DNA of 53,749 nucleotides from Bacteroidales bacterium UBA4070 (GTDB lineage Bacteria; Bacteroidota; Bacteroidia; Bacteroidales; VadinHA17). The notes beneath the pieces are model-generated. The model searched no databases. It was not told where the DNA came from and saw only the letters and a list, made by a program, of their open reading frames with translations. The stretch is from assembly GCA_002383485.1 (NCBI GenBank), contig DFYY01000038.1, positions 1-53,749 on the forward strand, given 5' to 3'. Shown piece by piece: positions 1 through 7,276 of this stretch (position 1 is its first letter; each line of letters starts with the position of its first letter). Made by a program: the position numbers and the translations under genes.

Positions 1-890
1 AAAACAAGGGTTACGATTACATGTGTGTATCACGCTCATCGCTAAAAGAATATCATGCCGACACCACTGCAACGCCCGTGGAAATAATAGATAAAAAAAA
101 GCAGCCAATAGAACTGTTAAAAGTTAGAGCCTGTGGTGATAATGACCAATACCTTTGGGTGCGGAGCCAGGCAAAAGCATTGAAAGAAAAAAGCATGAAC
201 GGCTTGCTTTCTCAAAGGTTCGAGGAAGGGATACAAAGCATACAGGAAGGTATTGCCAAAAAGGGAGGCACAAAAAAACTCAACAAAGTTTACGAAAGGA
301 TAGGACGACTAAAACAGAAGTACCCATCGGTGCACAATTATTATGACATAACCATAGGAGACGATGGTAATGGTACAGCAACAAAAATAAGCTGCCGGCA
401 CAAAAAGGGAGATGATCCCGACAAACAAGCGGGAATATACTTCTTACGTACTTCCTTGAAAGGAAACGACGAGAAAACACTTTGGTCTATCTATAACATT
501 ATCAGAGAAATAGAATATACGTTCAGAGTCCTGAAATCCGACCTTGACCTGCGCCCCATTTACCATAAAACAGACGATGCTGCCATGGCACACTTGCATT
601 TAGGAATGTTGGCATATTGGTTAGTGGCAACCATACGCTACCAGCTGAAACAGCAAGGGATAAACTCTGACTGGCGCGAAATAGTGCGGACAATGAACAC
701 TCAAAAATGTGTAACCACAAGTCTGGTCAATATAAAGAATGAAACCATTTCTATACGTCAATGTACCGAAGCTACAAAAGAAGTGAAGAAAATATACGAC
801 CTGCTAAAGTATAAATATGCTCCTTTTGTGAGAAAAAAATCCGTAGTCCCCCCTGCCGAAATTTTTAAAAATGATAGCTCATAATATCAG
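1..890 (+). mobile_element. Right part of an IS1634-like insertion sequence (approximate right boundary)
   Basis: The transposase reading frame runs in from the window edge and stops at 884. The element's right terminus should lie shortly after the stop codon, but the left inverted repeat is outside the window, so the exact end cannot be set. A perfect 9-bp inverted repeat (891-899 with 910-918, CACATTGCA/TGCAATGTG) follows directly and may be part of the element end or a stem-loop between the convergent genes. Confidence 0.55.
3..884 (+). CDS. IS1634/IS4-group transposase, C-terminal part (5' end outside window)
   Basis: This is the C-terminal half or more of a DDE transposase. The frame is open to the left edge of the window, so the Met at 21 is internal and the true start lies upstream. 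The recognisable block is IREIEYTFRVLKSDL followed by RPIYH, typical of IS1634-type transposases; Glu165 (counted from the Met at 21) is the probable third catalytic acid. The two catalytic Asp residues would be encoded outside the window. The last 20 bases overlap the end of the convergent lipoprotein gene, which suggests that the element interrupted that gene. Family placement is by motif recognition and fairly sure; the left end and inverted repeats cannot be seen. Confidence 0.85.
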   Translation, partial: NKGYDYMCVSRSSLKEYHADTTATPVEIIDKKKQPIELLKVRACGDNDQYLWVRSQAKALKEKSMNGLLSQRFEEGIQSIQEGIAKKGGTKKLNKVYERIGRLKQKYPSVHNYYDITIGDDGNGTATKISCRHKKGDDPDKQAGIYFLRTSLKGNDEKTLWSIYNIIREIEYTFRVLKSDLDLRPIYHKTDDAAMAHLHLGMLAYWLVATIRYQLKQQGINSDWREIVRTMNTQKCVTTSLVNIKNETISIRQCTEATKEVKKIYDLLKYKYAPFVRKKSVVPPAEIFKNDSS

Positions 891-1833
891 CACATTGCAA
901 ACTTAAAGCTGCAATGTGGGTTAAATATCTGCCATTCTTCTCAAATACTATAAGCGTTGATGGCGCTGCTCCCCGGGTTATGTTACCCTTAAAAACAAAT
1001 GCCAGATCACCAATGTAAGCTGCTACGATTTTCCCATTAAATATATCGGAACCAAAATAATATGCCTTCTTGTCCTGATCCTTGTCGTTCCACCCGGGAC
1101 CATATACGTTGTGTTTCACATTACCATCGAGGTCGCATATAGTCAATAAGTCGCACTCATCATAGCAGTTCACATAAAAGTTGTTCTCGACTGACAGGCT
1201 AAAGGATGCAATCTTATTCTTTCCTGGACACTCATGATTTTCATAACCAAACTGTTCAATCTCATTAGTATTGATATTCAGTTTAGTATTAGTCATGTCA
1301 AAAGTGGAATGTGACAATGGATGGAGAGCCCTTCCCAGAACAATACTGTCATTAAGGAACCCAAAATTAACAAGGAGCAGCTCATTATCCATATCCAGAT
1401 AGGAGGTTGGTTTAAAGCTATTATTTGCTAATACGCTGTCCAAAGGGAATTTGTGCATCACTTTTTTACCATGGTCGACTACCCACAGAATCTTGTTTTT
1501 CTCGTCAATCCCTATTCTTCCCGGATTAGCTATTTCTCCTGGTCCCCTCCCGATTATTCCGGTACTTGTAAGATACTTAAAAGTACTCTTATCAAAAATA
1601 TGAATGCACTTGTCATTCTTTGGGGATATTTCAGCAATAATTAATACATTATCAGCTACATATAAATGAGAACTGCCAAATTTGACATCTGTCTTTATAT
1701 CCTCAATCCTGGCTGAGATATCTACTGTCTTATCACGATCTTTCTGGACTATGTCGGTACTGGATACTCTATTGGTATTACAACCGGTCCAACAGATGAT
1801 CAACAGATAAAGAAACAGATTTGAGGTTTTCAT
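865..1833 (-). CDS. Six-bladed beta-propeller lipoprotein (BF3164/TolB-like), probably 3'-truncated
   Basis: A lipoprotein signal opens the protein (hydrophobic stretch, then GCN at about residue 18). The body has repeated short beta-rich segments of the kind IIGRGPGEIANPGRIGIDE and KILWVVDHGKKVMHKF, the look of 6-bladed propeller lipoproteins of the BF3164 type found widely in Bacteroidales. Such proteins often sit beside NVEALA peptide genes, as here (92 bp downstream of one). The final 10-15 residues (about ALSLQCADIMSYHF) do not resemble the usual last blade and lie against the incoming IS transposase, overlapping it by 20 bp. I infer that the natural C-terminus was cut off by the insertion. 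Function of the family is unknown; it is probably anchored in the outer membrane. Confidence 0.75.
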   Translation of the reverse strand: MKTSNLFLYLLIICWTGCNTNRVSSTDIVQKDRDKTVDISARIEDIKTDVKFGSSHLYVADNVLIIAEISPKNDKCIHIFDKSTFKYLTSTGIIGRGPGEIANPGRIGIDEKNKILWVVDHGKKVMHKFPLDSVLANNSFKPTSYLDMDNELLLVNFGFLNDSIVLGRALHPLSHSTFDMTNTKLNINTNEIEQFGYENHECPGKNKIASFSLSVENNFYVNCYDECDLLTICDLDGNVKHNVYGPGWNDKDQDKKAYYFGSDIFNGKIVAAYIGDLAFVFKGNITRGAAPSTLIVFEKNGRYLTHIAALSLQCADIMSYHF

Positions 1834-1925
1834 TGATTAGGTTTTTCATTTATTAGGTGCGGTAGTATTATGCTACCGCACCGGTTTTCAAAAATAGTAA
1901 AGTTAATGGAAGAGATTTTCTTTGA

Positions 1926-2171
1926 TTAGTTACTTTGGTCGCCCCAGTTATATTCTTTTAGGCCTTCATAGACTTGATAACAATAACGATAAAGCCCGCA
2001 GGGTACGCAACCATTTGGACATTCGGGATTCACCTGAGCATTTGCCTTGGCCATAACCTCAACATTTTTCAATGAAATCTCACCTGTTGGGCTTAATGGC
2101 AAGCCAAAACTTAGAATTGAAAATATAGCAAAAATACTGCCTATTACCGTTAAAATGATCTTTTTTTTCAT
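1926..2171 (-). CDS. NVEALA-family small secreted peptide
   Basis: An 81-residue protein with a basic start (MKKK), one hydrophobic segment (about 5-28) and then the family hallmark near residues 36-43, here KNVEVMAK. The mature part has five Cys in a short span (NPECPNGCVPCGLYRYC), as in other NVEALA proteins of Bacteroides relatives. The gene lies directly upstream of, and in line with, the six-bladed propeller lipoprotein gene, the usual partner. The biochemical role is not known; a leader-type export or processing signal is suspected from the shared N-terminus. The signature is slightly degenerate (NVEVMA rather than NVEALA). Confidence 0.75.
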   Translation of the reverse strand: MKKKIILTVIGSIFAIFSILSFGLPLSPTGEISLKNVEVMAKANAQVNPECPNGCVPCGLYRYCYQVYEGLKEYNWGDQSN

Positions 2172-2434
2172 GATAGTCTAAATTACATTAACCATAACAA
2201 ATTAAAGCACAGTCCGATATACCTGTTAAGCAGGCTTTATCCTTTTCAATCGGGAAGAATGTTCCTTCTTTAATACTATCTTTGTTACTAAACCTCCTTT
2301 CATGTTTTGTGAAAGGCCGGGGCAGAAAGTACTTGGCAATACAGGCAAAGCTTTATGCCCTTTTCTTTCAGATTTATACCGGAATTAGATTCATGACTTT
2401 TTGTTTACATCATGCAAACCTGACAACAGTAAAG
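2172..2434. other. AT-rich spacer upstream of the NVEALA gene, no gene supported
   Basis: This stretch should hold the promoter of the NVEALA gene, but I see no clear TAnnTTTG box; only partial matches (TAATTTG, TAATTTAG) lie close to the start. A 7-bp inverted repeat, CCTTTCA at 2296-2302 and TGAAAGG at 2310-2316, is present. A 61-codon plus-strand frame crosses the region but has no recognisable content. Confidence 0.5.
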
Positions 2435-2438
2435 TTAA

Positions 2439-2455
2439 GGGCACCTCGAAAAACT
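2439..2455 (+). repeat. Left terminal inverted repeat of the IS5-family element
   Basis: GGGCACCTCGAAAAACT; matches 15 of 17 positions of the reverse complement of the right end at 3729-3745. Confidence 0.85.
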
Positions 2456-2593
2456 ACTTTTTTTTGATGCCATTATTCAACCCAAATATATATTTTAGTT
2501 TTCGAAAAACCTAATTTTACCTCCCCCTCCCTATTTTTTATTTAATTAAATATCAGATACATACATAAGTACATCTTTCACGTCTGGACATAC

Positions 2594-3643
2594 CTATCCC
2601 ATAGCAACCACTATTTTTAATTGAGTACAGCGACTGATATTGTAAGTAAGGTTCATTAGTCCGATTTTTGCTGTAGCTATTACAATCCCAATAGTGCGGA
2701 TAATGGAGCCATGCATGCTGTTTTCTACAAAGCCGAACACGTGTTCGACCCTTACGCGTGTCCTGGATTTCTCTTTGTTATTGGCTTTCTGTTCTTCGGT
2801 TAAGGGTTTGTTGCGGTACCCTTTCTCAATTATTTTGTTGATGACTTTTTTCTTTTTGTAAACCGTTTCCTGATCTTCTCCTGTATAAGCGCTGTCAGCA
2901 TAAAGCGGTTGTCCCTCGTCTTTCTCTGTAAGCAATTGTTCCATAGCTTGAGAGTCATGTACCGATGCATCTGTAACTAAATATTCCTCAATCAGTTTTG
3001 TTTTGGTATCGGCTTTCACATGATTTTTATATCCATAGAAGTTCGTGTTGTTTTTCTTTGTCCACTTGGCATCCACGTCCTTCTGTGCTAATTTATGGGG
3101 CTTCACTTTCCACTCCCCCGGCGCTGTCCCTGTCTCTTTAATATGCTTGTTTTCTTCGCGGGTATTCCGTTGGCGTGGAGCCTCTACAAAGCTGGCATCT
3201 ACCATCTTACCTTCGTTGGCAAAAACTCCTGCCGCATCAAGGGTTTCATTGAAGATTTTGAACAGGCCCAGGATCACATCTTTTTCTATAAGCTGCTCCC
3301 GGAACAACCAAAATGTTTTACTGTCAGGAACCTTGTCACTTTTCTTCAATTCCAAAAACCGCTTAAAACTTGCCCGGTCAACAATTTGGTATTCCAACTG
3401 GTCATCAGAAAGGTTATACAGACTCTGAATGATAAGGGCTTTGAACAATATCAACCGGTTGAATGGGGGGCGGCCTCCTTTCGATAAATCTCTATCCTCA
3501 TTCTTAAATGCCTCATATATAGGAGATTCAAATATCTTCCAGTTAATAAATTTATCCAATTTTCGCAGCGGATCACCAAGCTTGGTAAGCTTTTCCATTA
3601 AAAAATGGTCATCAAACAGGCCTAAGTCATTTATATTTTTCAT
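2594..3643 (-). CDS. IS5-family DDE transposase
   Basis: A full-length transposase of 349 residues. The N-terminal DUF772-like part (GGRPPFNRLILFKALIIQ) is followed by the catalytic core: Asp149 in MVDASF, Asp250 in LYADSAYTG and Glu300 in RVRVEHVFGFVE. These are the expected DDE positions and spacing for IS5. No frameshift or stop is seen. It fills the element whose ends are at 2439 and 3745. Subgroup assignment within IS5 was not attempted. Confidence 0.93.
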   Translation of the reverse strand: MKNINDLGLFDDHFLMEKLTKLGDPLRKLDKFINWKIFESPIYEAFKNEDRDLSKGGRPPFNRLILFKALIIQSLYNLSDDQLEYQIVDRASFKRFLELKKSDKVPDSKTFWLFREQLIEKDVILGLFKIFNETLDAAGVFANEGKMVDASFVEAPRQRNTREENKHIKETGTAPGEWKVKPHKLAQKDVDAKWTKKNNTNFYGYKNHVKADTKTKLIEEYLVTDASVHDSQAMEQLLTEKDEGQPLYADSAYTGEDQETVYKKKKVINKIIEKGYRNKPLTEEQKANNKEKSRTRVRVEHVFGFVENSMHGSIIRTIGIVIATAKIGLMNLTYNISRCTQLKIVVAMG

Positions 3644-3728
3644 CTCGTGCTTTTCTTGCCAGGATATAAAACATAGTCAATAAAAACAATTTTATATTAT
3701 TAACAATCAGGCATATATATCAACAATG

Positions 3729-3745
3729 AGTTTTTAGAGATGCCC
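3729..3745 (-). repeat. Right terminal inverted repeat of the IS5-family element
   Basis: On the minus strand it reads GGGCATCTCTAAAAACT. TTAA follows at 3746-3749 and equals the four bases before the left end. Confidence 0.85.
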
Positions 3746-3749
3746 TTAA

Positions 3750-3974
3750 TAAGAAATCCTGAATTTTATCGGGAATTATCGGGAATTAAAAAGAAAAATC
3801 GGTGGTATTATGACTTTCCCCTTCTACTGTACAAAACCGTAAATCACCTTTGTGATGAAAATGATAAAATCAACTTAAGAAGACCCCGACATTTAACCCG
3901 GTTCACTTCTTTGGCCCCTTGAATAAAAAAAAATAGGGATACCACCTTGTAATTCCTAAATGATTCTCTATTTT
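3750..3974. other. AT-rich spacer between the IS and the first DUF4143 ATPase, no gene supported
   Basis: A 10-bp direct duplication (TCGGGAATTA at 3769-3778 and again at 3779-3788) is visible. A 60-codon frame starting at 3740 begins inside the IS end and is not credible. The right part of the gap holds the phased repeats listed separately. Confidence 0.5.
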
Positions 3975-4066
3975 TGTAAAATGTTTTGCTCCATATATGT
4001 AAAACATAAGTACTCGCAAGTGTAAAGCATCATTTTTATATTATGTAAAAAAGTCTCGCAATGAAT
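3975..4066 (+). promoter_or_regulatory. Four TGTAAA boxes spaced exactly 23 bp, upstream of the ATPase gene
   Basis: The motif TGTAAA(A/G)CAT and near variants begin at 3975, 3998, 4021 and 4044, each 23 bp apart. Units 2 and 4 also share a second block (AGTACTCGCAA and AGTCTCGCAA), so the array can be read as two 46-bp repeats. The last unit runs into the ATG at 4061. The position suggests an operator where a protein binds cooperatively on one face of the helix, possibly the ATPase itself. The repeat is seen directly; the role is inferred. Confidence 0.7.
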
Positions 4067-5314
4067 TATATTTCAAGAATTATTGAAGATGAAATAAAAG
4101 CCAAACTGAATGCTTCGGGAGCAGTCCTGATTCGCGGTCCGAAAGCATGTGGAAAAACAGAAACTGCTATGCGTCTGGCATCAAGCGTTCTCCGGGTTGA
4201 CCAGGACGAGCAGGTGCCCTATCTGATGGATGCCGATCCAAAACGGCTGCTGGCAGGAAAGACACCCCGACTGATTGACGAATGGCAGGTACAACCGAAA
4301 CTATGGAACTACATACGTCACGAAATAGATGCCCGTAAAGAAAAGTCACAGTTTATCCTTACCGGCTCCTCAACTCCCGATGATAAAATCCCTATCCATT
4401 CCGGGGCTGGAAGATTTACTACTGTGGATATGCGCACACTGTCATGGCAGGAATTGGGTTATTCCACCGGCCAGGTAAGCATGAAACAACTGTTGTCAGA
4501 TAACGAGATTGATCTGTCAGACAGATCTGTCGATCTGGAGACAATTGCAGAAAGAATTATTAAAGGTGGCTGGCCTGGTCTGCTTACATCCACAACAGAT
4601 GAGGCCTTGCTGCTTAATCAGGCCTATATCGATCTGATCGCGGAAAGCGATATGAGTCGTATCTCGGACATTAAGCGCGACCCGGTAAAAGTGAGAAATA
4701 TTTTCAGGTCTATAGCAAGGAATACGGCAACAATGGTGGCCAAAACCACTATTGTTAAGGATATTAAAGAGTATGACAGGGGTGATATCTCGCGTCCAAC
4801 CTTGTATGATTATCTGGATGCCCTGGAACGGCTGATGATCATTGAAAACCAACCGGCATGGAGTACACATATCCGATCGTCTGCATCGCTGAGAAAATCA
4901 CCGAAAATACACTTTACGGATGTCTCATTGTCTGTAGCTGCATTGGGCGCCGACAAAGAAACGTTATTGAAAGATGTTAAGTTTACAGGTTTTTTGTTCG
5001 AATCATTGGCCACACATGATCTGCGGGTCTACGCCCGGGCAAATGATGCCAGCGTCAGTCATTACTCTGATTCCAGTGGCCTGGAGATCGACTGCATTGT
5101 ACAGAAACGCAACGGTGATTGGGCGGCTTTTGAGACAAAACTCGGCATGGGGATGATTAATGAAGCTGCTTCCAACCTGAAAAAACTGACAACGACACTT
5201 GACATAAAAACAATAGGCCCCCCGAAGTCGCTGAATATCATTGTCGGAACCGGAGTAAGCCATACTCGTCCCGATGGCATTAATGTTATTTCACTTGCTT
5301 CTCTGGGTGTTTAA
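4061..5314 (+). CDS. AAA ATPase with DUF4143 domain (first of three)
   Basis: A 417-residue protein of the AAA_14/DUF4143 type. Walker A is GPKACGKT (26-33), Walker B is RLIDEW (70-75), and the sensor motif LTGSS ends at 104. A winged-helix-like segment sits in the middle (RPTLYDYLDALERLMII). The C-terminal DUF4143 part has the PD-(D/E)XK-like pattern LEID (341-344) ... FETK (357-360), intact here. The biological role of the family is unknown; proposals include nuclease, regulatory or defence-like roles. The start is the ATG at 4061, inside the last unit of the 23-bp repeats. The gene overlaps the end of the convergent pnuC by 4 bp. Confidence 0.88.
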   Translation: MNYISRIIEDEIKAKLNASGAVLIRGPKACGKTETAMRLASSVLRVDQDEQVPYLMDADPKRLLAGKTPRLIDEWQVQPKLWNYIRHEIDARKEKSQFILTGSSTPDDKIPIHSGAGRFTTVDMRTLSWQELGYSTGQVSMKQLLSDNEIDLSDRSVDLETIAERIIKGGWPGLLTSTTDEALLLNQAYIDLIAESDMSRISDIKRDPVKVRNIFRSIARNTATMVAKTTIVKDIKEYDRGDISRPTLYDYLDALERLMIIENQPAWSTHIRSSASLRKSPKIHFTDVSLSVAALGADKETLLKDVKFTGFLFESLATHDLRVYARANDASVSHYSDSSGLEIDCIVQKRNGDWAAFETKLGMGMINEAASNLKKLTTTLDIKTIGPPKSLNIIVGTGVSHTRPDGINVISLASLGV

Positions 5315-5988
5315 AAATCCCCCGAACTCCGTCCCGACGCACGTCTCCTGGAAGAAACTAATTCCAGATTTACCTTCCGTTTCCACTGAATAAACCCGTA
5401 GATTGCCATTGCGAGGAAAATGACGTACTGAACTGAAACGAGCATGATGCCACGCATGGAGTACATCGCAATACTCATGATATTGACGAGGATCCAGAGT
5501 ATCCAGTTCTCGAGCTTCAGTCGCGCACATAGTATCGATGCCGCAATGCTCATCACCGCGATCATGGCATCGGTATATACGAAAGTTGCCCTGACGGGGA
5601 AAAAGTCAGGCAGCCAGAGATGGATCTTGTCCATCACCGTGCCCATAGCCAGCGCCATGGCAATTATGCCCGCCACCCAGAAAACCCTTCCCTTGTGACT
5701 CATCAAAGTCACAGGCTCGTCGCCGTTGCTGCTCTGCCTTCTCCAGTTGAACCAACCGTAGATGGCATTGAAGAAGAAAAAGAACTGAAGGATCATCGCA
5801 GAATAGAGATTCACCTGGTAGTAAAGCATGAAGAAGAGCACGGCATTAACGAGTGCAAATACCCAGGTGATTATGTTTGCCCTGGCTGCATACCAGACGG
5901 CTGCCAGCCCGGTGAGCACAGCGAGCAGCTCGAGGAGGCTCATGCGGTAGCCGGGGAGTTCGAAGAGGATGGTGTCGATGTTAAACAT
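5311..5988 (-). CDS. pnuC: PnuC-type nicotinamide riboside/mononucleotide transporter
   Basis: An inner-membrane protein of 225 residues with about seven hydrophobic segments. Family marks are the AIYGWFNWRR block after the third helix and the C-terminal run ILWILVNIMSIAMY ... AIYGFIQWKR. PnuC proteins move vitamin B3-type nucleosides (or thiamine in some Bacteroidota) by facilitated diffusion. No thiamine receptor, kinase or TPP riboswitch is seen next to it, so the substrate cannot be set from context. The tail (SSRRRASGRSSGDF) is basic and cytoplasmic by topology. A second Met (residue 16, MSLLELLAV) is a possible start. Confidence 0.88.
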   Translation of the reverse strand: MFNIDTILFELPGYRMSLLELLAVLTGLAAVWYAARANIITWVFALVNAVLFFMLYYQVNLYSAMILQFFFFFNAIYGWFNWRRQSSNGDEPVTLMSHKGRVFWVAGIIAMALAMGTVMDKIHLWLPDFFPVRATFVYTDAMIAVMSIAASILCARLKLENWILWILVNIMSIAMYSMRGIMLVSVQYVIFLAMAIYGFIQWKRKVNLELVSSRRRASGRSSGDF

Positions 5989-6012
5989 GTCTGAAGGTCT
6001 GAAGGTCTGGCT
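5989..6012. repeat. Short tandem repeat (CTGAAGGT)
   Basis: Between pnuC and the next gene, CTGAAGGT is repeated twice with a partial third copy. A related degenerate unit occurs at 9059-9085 and, as CGGAAAT, at 22230-22251. The spacer here is otherwise empty. Confidence 0.5.
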
Positions 6013-6035
6013 GCAGTATGCAGGTTTTAAGGGTT

Positions 6036-7181
6036 TTAGTTTTGAAGGTATTTGGTCTGGTTACGGAGAAAAGTCTCAACCGGAAGCACCAGAATATTAT
6101 TATGCTTCATAGGTATCGAACCCCTGTACAGAAGAATCAGTTTCGATTCAGGATAGTCATCCCCGAAGGCCCTGAGTCCGTTATAATCTACAGGATTCAA
6201 TGTTGAGGCATTCTTAACTTCAATGGCAGTAAAAACATTACTTCCATAAAGTACAAAATCAACCTCATTGCCCGCCAGGGATCTCCAGTAATAAAGCTGA
6301 GCATCATTCAGAAAATAATCAATTACTGCACGAAGATGCTGGCCTACCAGTCCTTCCAGGGCTGGTCCTGCAATCTCTGACTCGGTGTCCAGTGGGCCTC
6401 TTTGTCTCAGTCGACGGTATAATCCGCTGTCGAACAGGAAGAACTTCGGATGTGTTGCTGTCTTGCGCTTGGCTCTCCTGGCAAAAACCGGCAACCGGTA
6501 AGCCAGCAGGAGATCTTCAAGAATATCAAAATATCCGGTGACAATATTTCTTGACACCTGGCATTCACGGGCGACATTACTGATATTCAGAACAGATCCA
6601 TGCGAGAAGCTGACTATTTCCAGAAACCTGGAGAAAGCTCCAAGATTCCGGACAAGTCCTTCTGCCTGAACTTCTTCACGAAGATATATGTCAACATATG
6701 CAGACAGGCTCTGCACAGGATCCTTGCTTCTCTCAATCACAGGTATCAATCCCGTCCTGAGGGATTTTTCCAGACTGAAATCATCACCAAGCTCCTCAGC
6801 GATAAAAGGATGCATGATACACCTCAGGGCACGCCCTCCGAGCATATCAGCTCCTCCCATTTTAAGTTTCCGGGGACTTGATCCGGTCAGAATAAATCGT
6901 ATCTTTCTTTCCTCCATGAGTTTATGCACCACATCAAGAACAGAAGGAACTTTTTGAACCTCGTCTACAATCACCTGGCCGGGATTCAGGGCTGCAACAC
7001 TCTTCTCAAGAGTTTCCGGAAAGGCTGAAAATGTTCTGAAAGTCTCAGGATCCAGAAAGTCTATATACAAAACATCATCATTAATCAGTGTCTTGACAAA
7101 CGTCGACTTGCCTGTTCCCCTGGGCCCAAATAGAAAAAATGATCCTTCAGGAACCTTTATATGTCGAATTTTGTTGGTCAT
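6036..7181 (-). CDS. AAA ATPase with DUF4143 domain (second of three)
   Basis: Walker A is GPRGTGKS (19-26 from the chosen start), Walker B is VIVDEVQ and the sensor is LTGSS. A winged-helix segment is clear (VSRNIVTGYFDILEDLLLAYRLP). The C-terminal nuclease-like pattern is intact: EVDF (306-309) and EVK (321-323). I chose the ATG at 7181 over the longer frame from 7208 because the upstream ATG lies inside a palindrome and the extra nine residues are not family-like. The sequence is only distantly similar to the ATPases on either side, so these are not recent duplicates. Function of the family is unresolved. Confidence 0.87.
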   Translation of the reverse strand: MTNKIRHIKVPEGSFFLFGPRGTGKSTFVKTLINDDVLYIDFLDPETFRTFSAFPETLEKSVAALNPGQVIVDEVQKVPSVLDVVHKLMEERKIRFILTGSSPRKLKMGGADMLGGRALRCIMHPFIAEELGDDFSLEKSLRTGLIPVIERSKDPVQSLSAYVDIYLREEVQAEGLVRNLGAFSRFLEIVSFSHGSVLNISNVARECQVSRNIVTGYFDILEDLLLAYRLPVFARRAKRKTATHPKFFLFDSGLYRRLRQRGPLDTESEIAGPALEGLVGQHLRAVIDYFLNDAQLYYWRSLAGNEVDFVLYGSNVFTAIEVKNASTLNPVDYNGLRAFGDDYPESKLILLYRGSIPMKHNNILVLPVETFLRNQTKYLQN

Positions 7182-7183
7182 GC

Positions 7184-7208
7184 ATGCAAATTTAGACCTA
7201 TTTTGCAT
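7184..7208 (-). promoter_or_regulatory. Palindrome ATGCAAA-N11-TTTGCAT before the second ATPase
   Basis: Perfect 7-bp arms at 7184-7190 and 7202-7208 lie 2 bp upstream of the chosen ATG. This is a likely operator or autoregulatory site. The symmetry is seen; the role is inferred. Confidence 0.55.
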
Positions 7209-7276
7209 ATTTCACAAGCATTTTTTGACCTTGTTAAGAATTATACAGAGTTTTTTTAGCTTTATGTCGTCAGAGT

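Larger units (their letters stand above)
2439..3745 (-). mobile_element. Complete IS5-family insertion sequence, 1,307 bp
   Basis: The left end begins GGGCACCTCGAAAAACT at 2439. The right end, read on the minus strand from 3745, begins GGGCATCTCTAAAAACT, giving an imperfect terminal inverted repeat of about 17 bp with two mismatches. The element is flanked by TTAA at 2435-2438 and TTAA at 3746-3749, a 4-bp target duplication of the YTAR-like kind used by the IS5 group. It carries one intact transposase gene, so it may be mobile. Confidence 0.88.

Noticed and set aside
891..918. Rho-independent terminator after the transposase
   Set aside because: The 9-bp stem is perfect but has no T-run on either side, so I list it only as a stem-loop near the IS end.
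2282..2467. A 61-codon frame between the NVEALA gene and the IS
   Set aside because: It crosses the IS boundary and has no recognisable content.
3740..3922. A 60-codon frame starting at the IS right end
   Set aside because: Its start codon lies in the terminal repeat and the sequence looks random.
5989..6035. TPP riboswitch before pnuC
   Set aside because: The short spacer holds only a simple repeat and no conserved riboswitch core.
7182..7208. Longer start of the second DUF4143 gene at 7208
   Set aside because: The added codons overlap a perfect palindrome and are not family-like.
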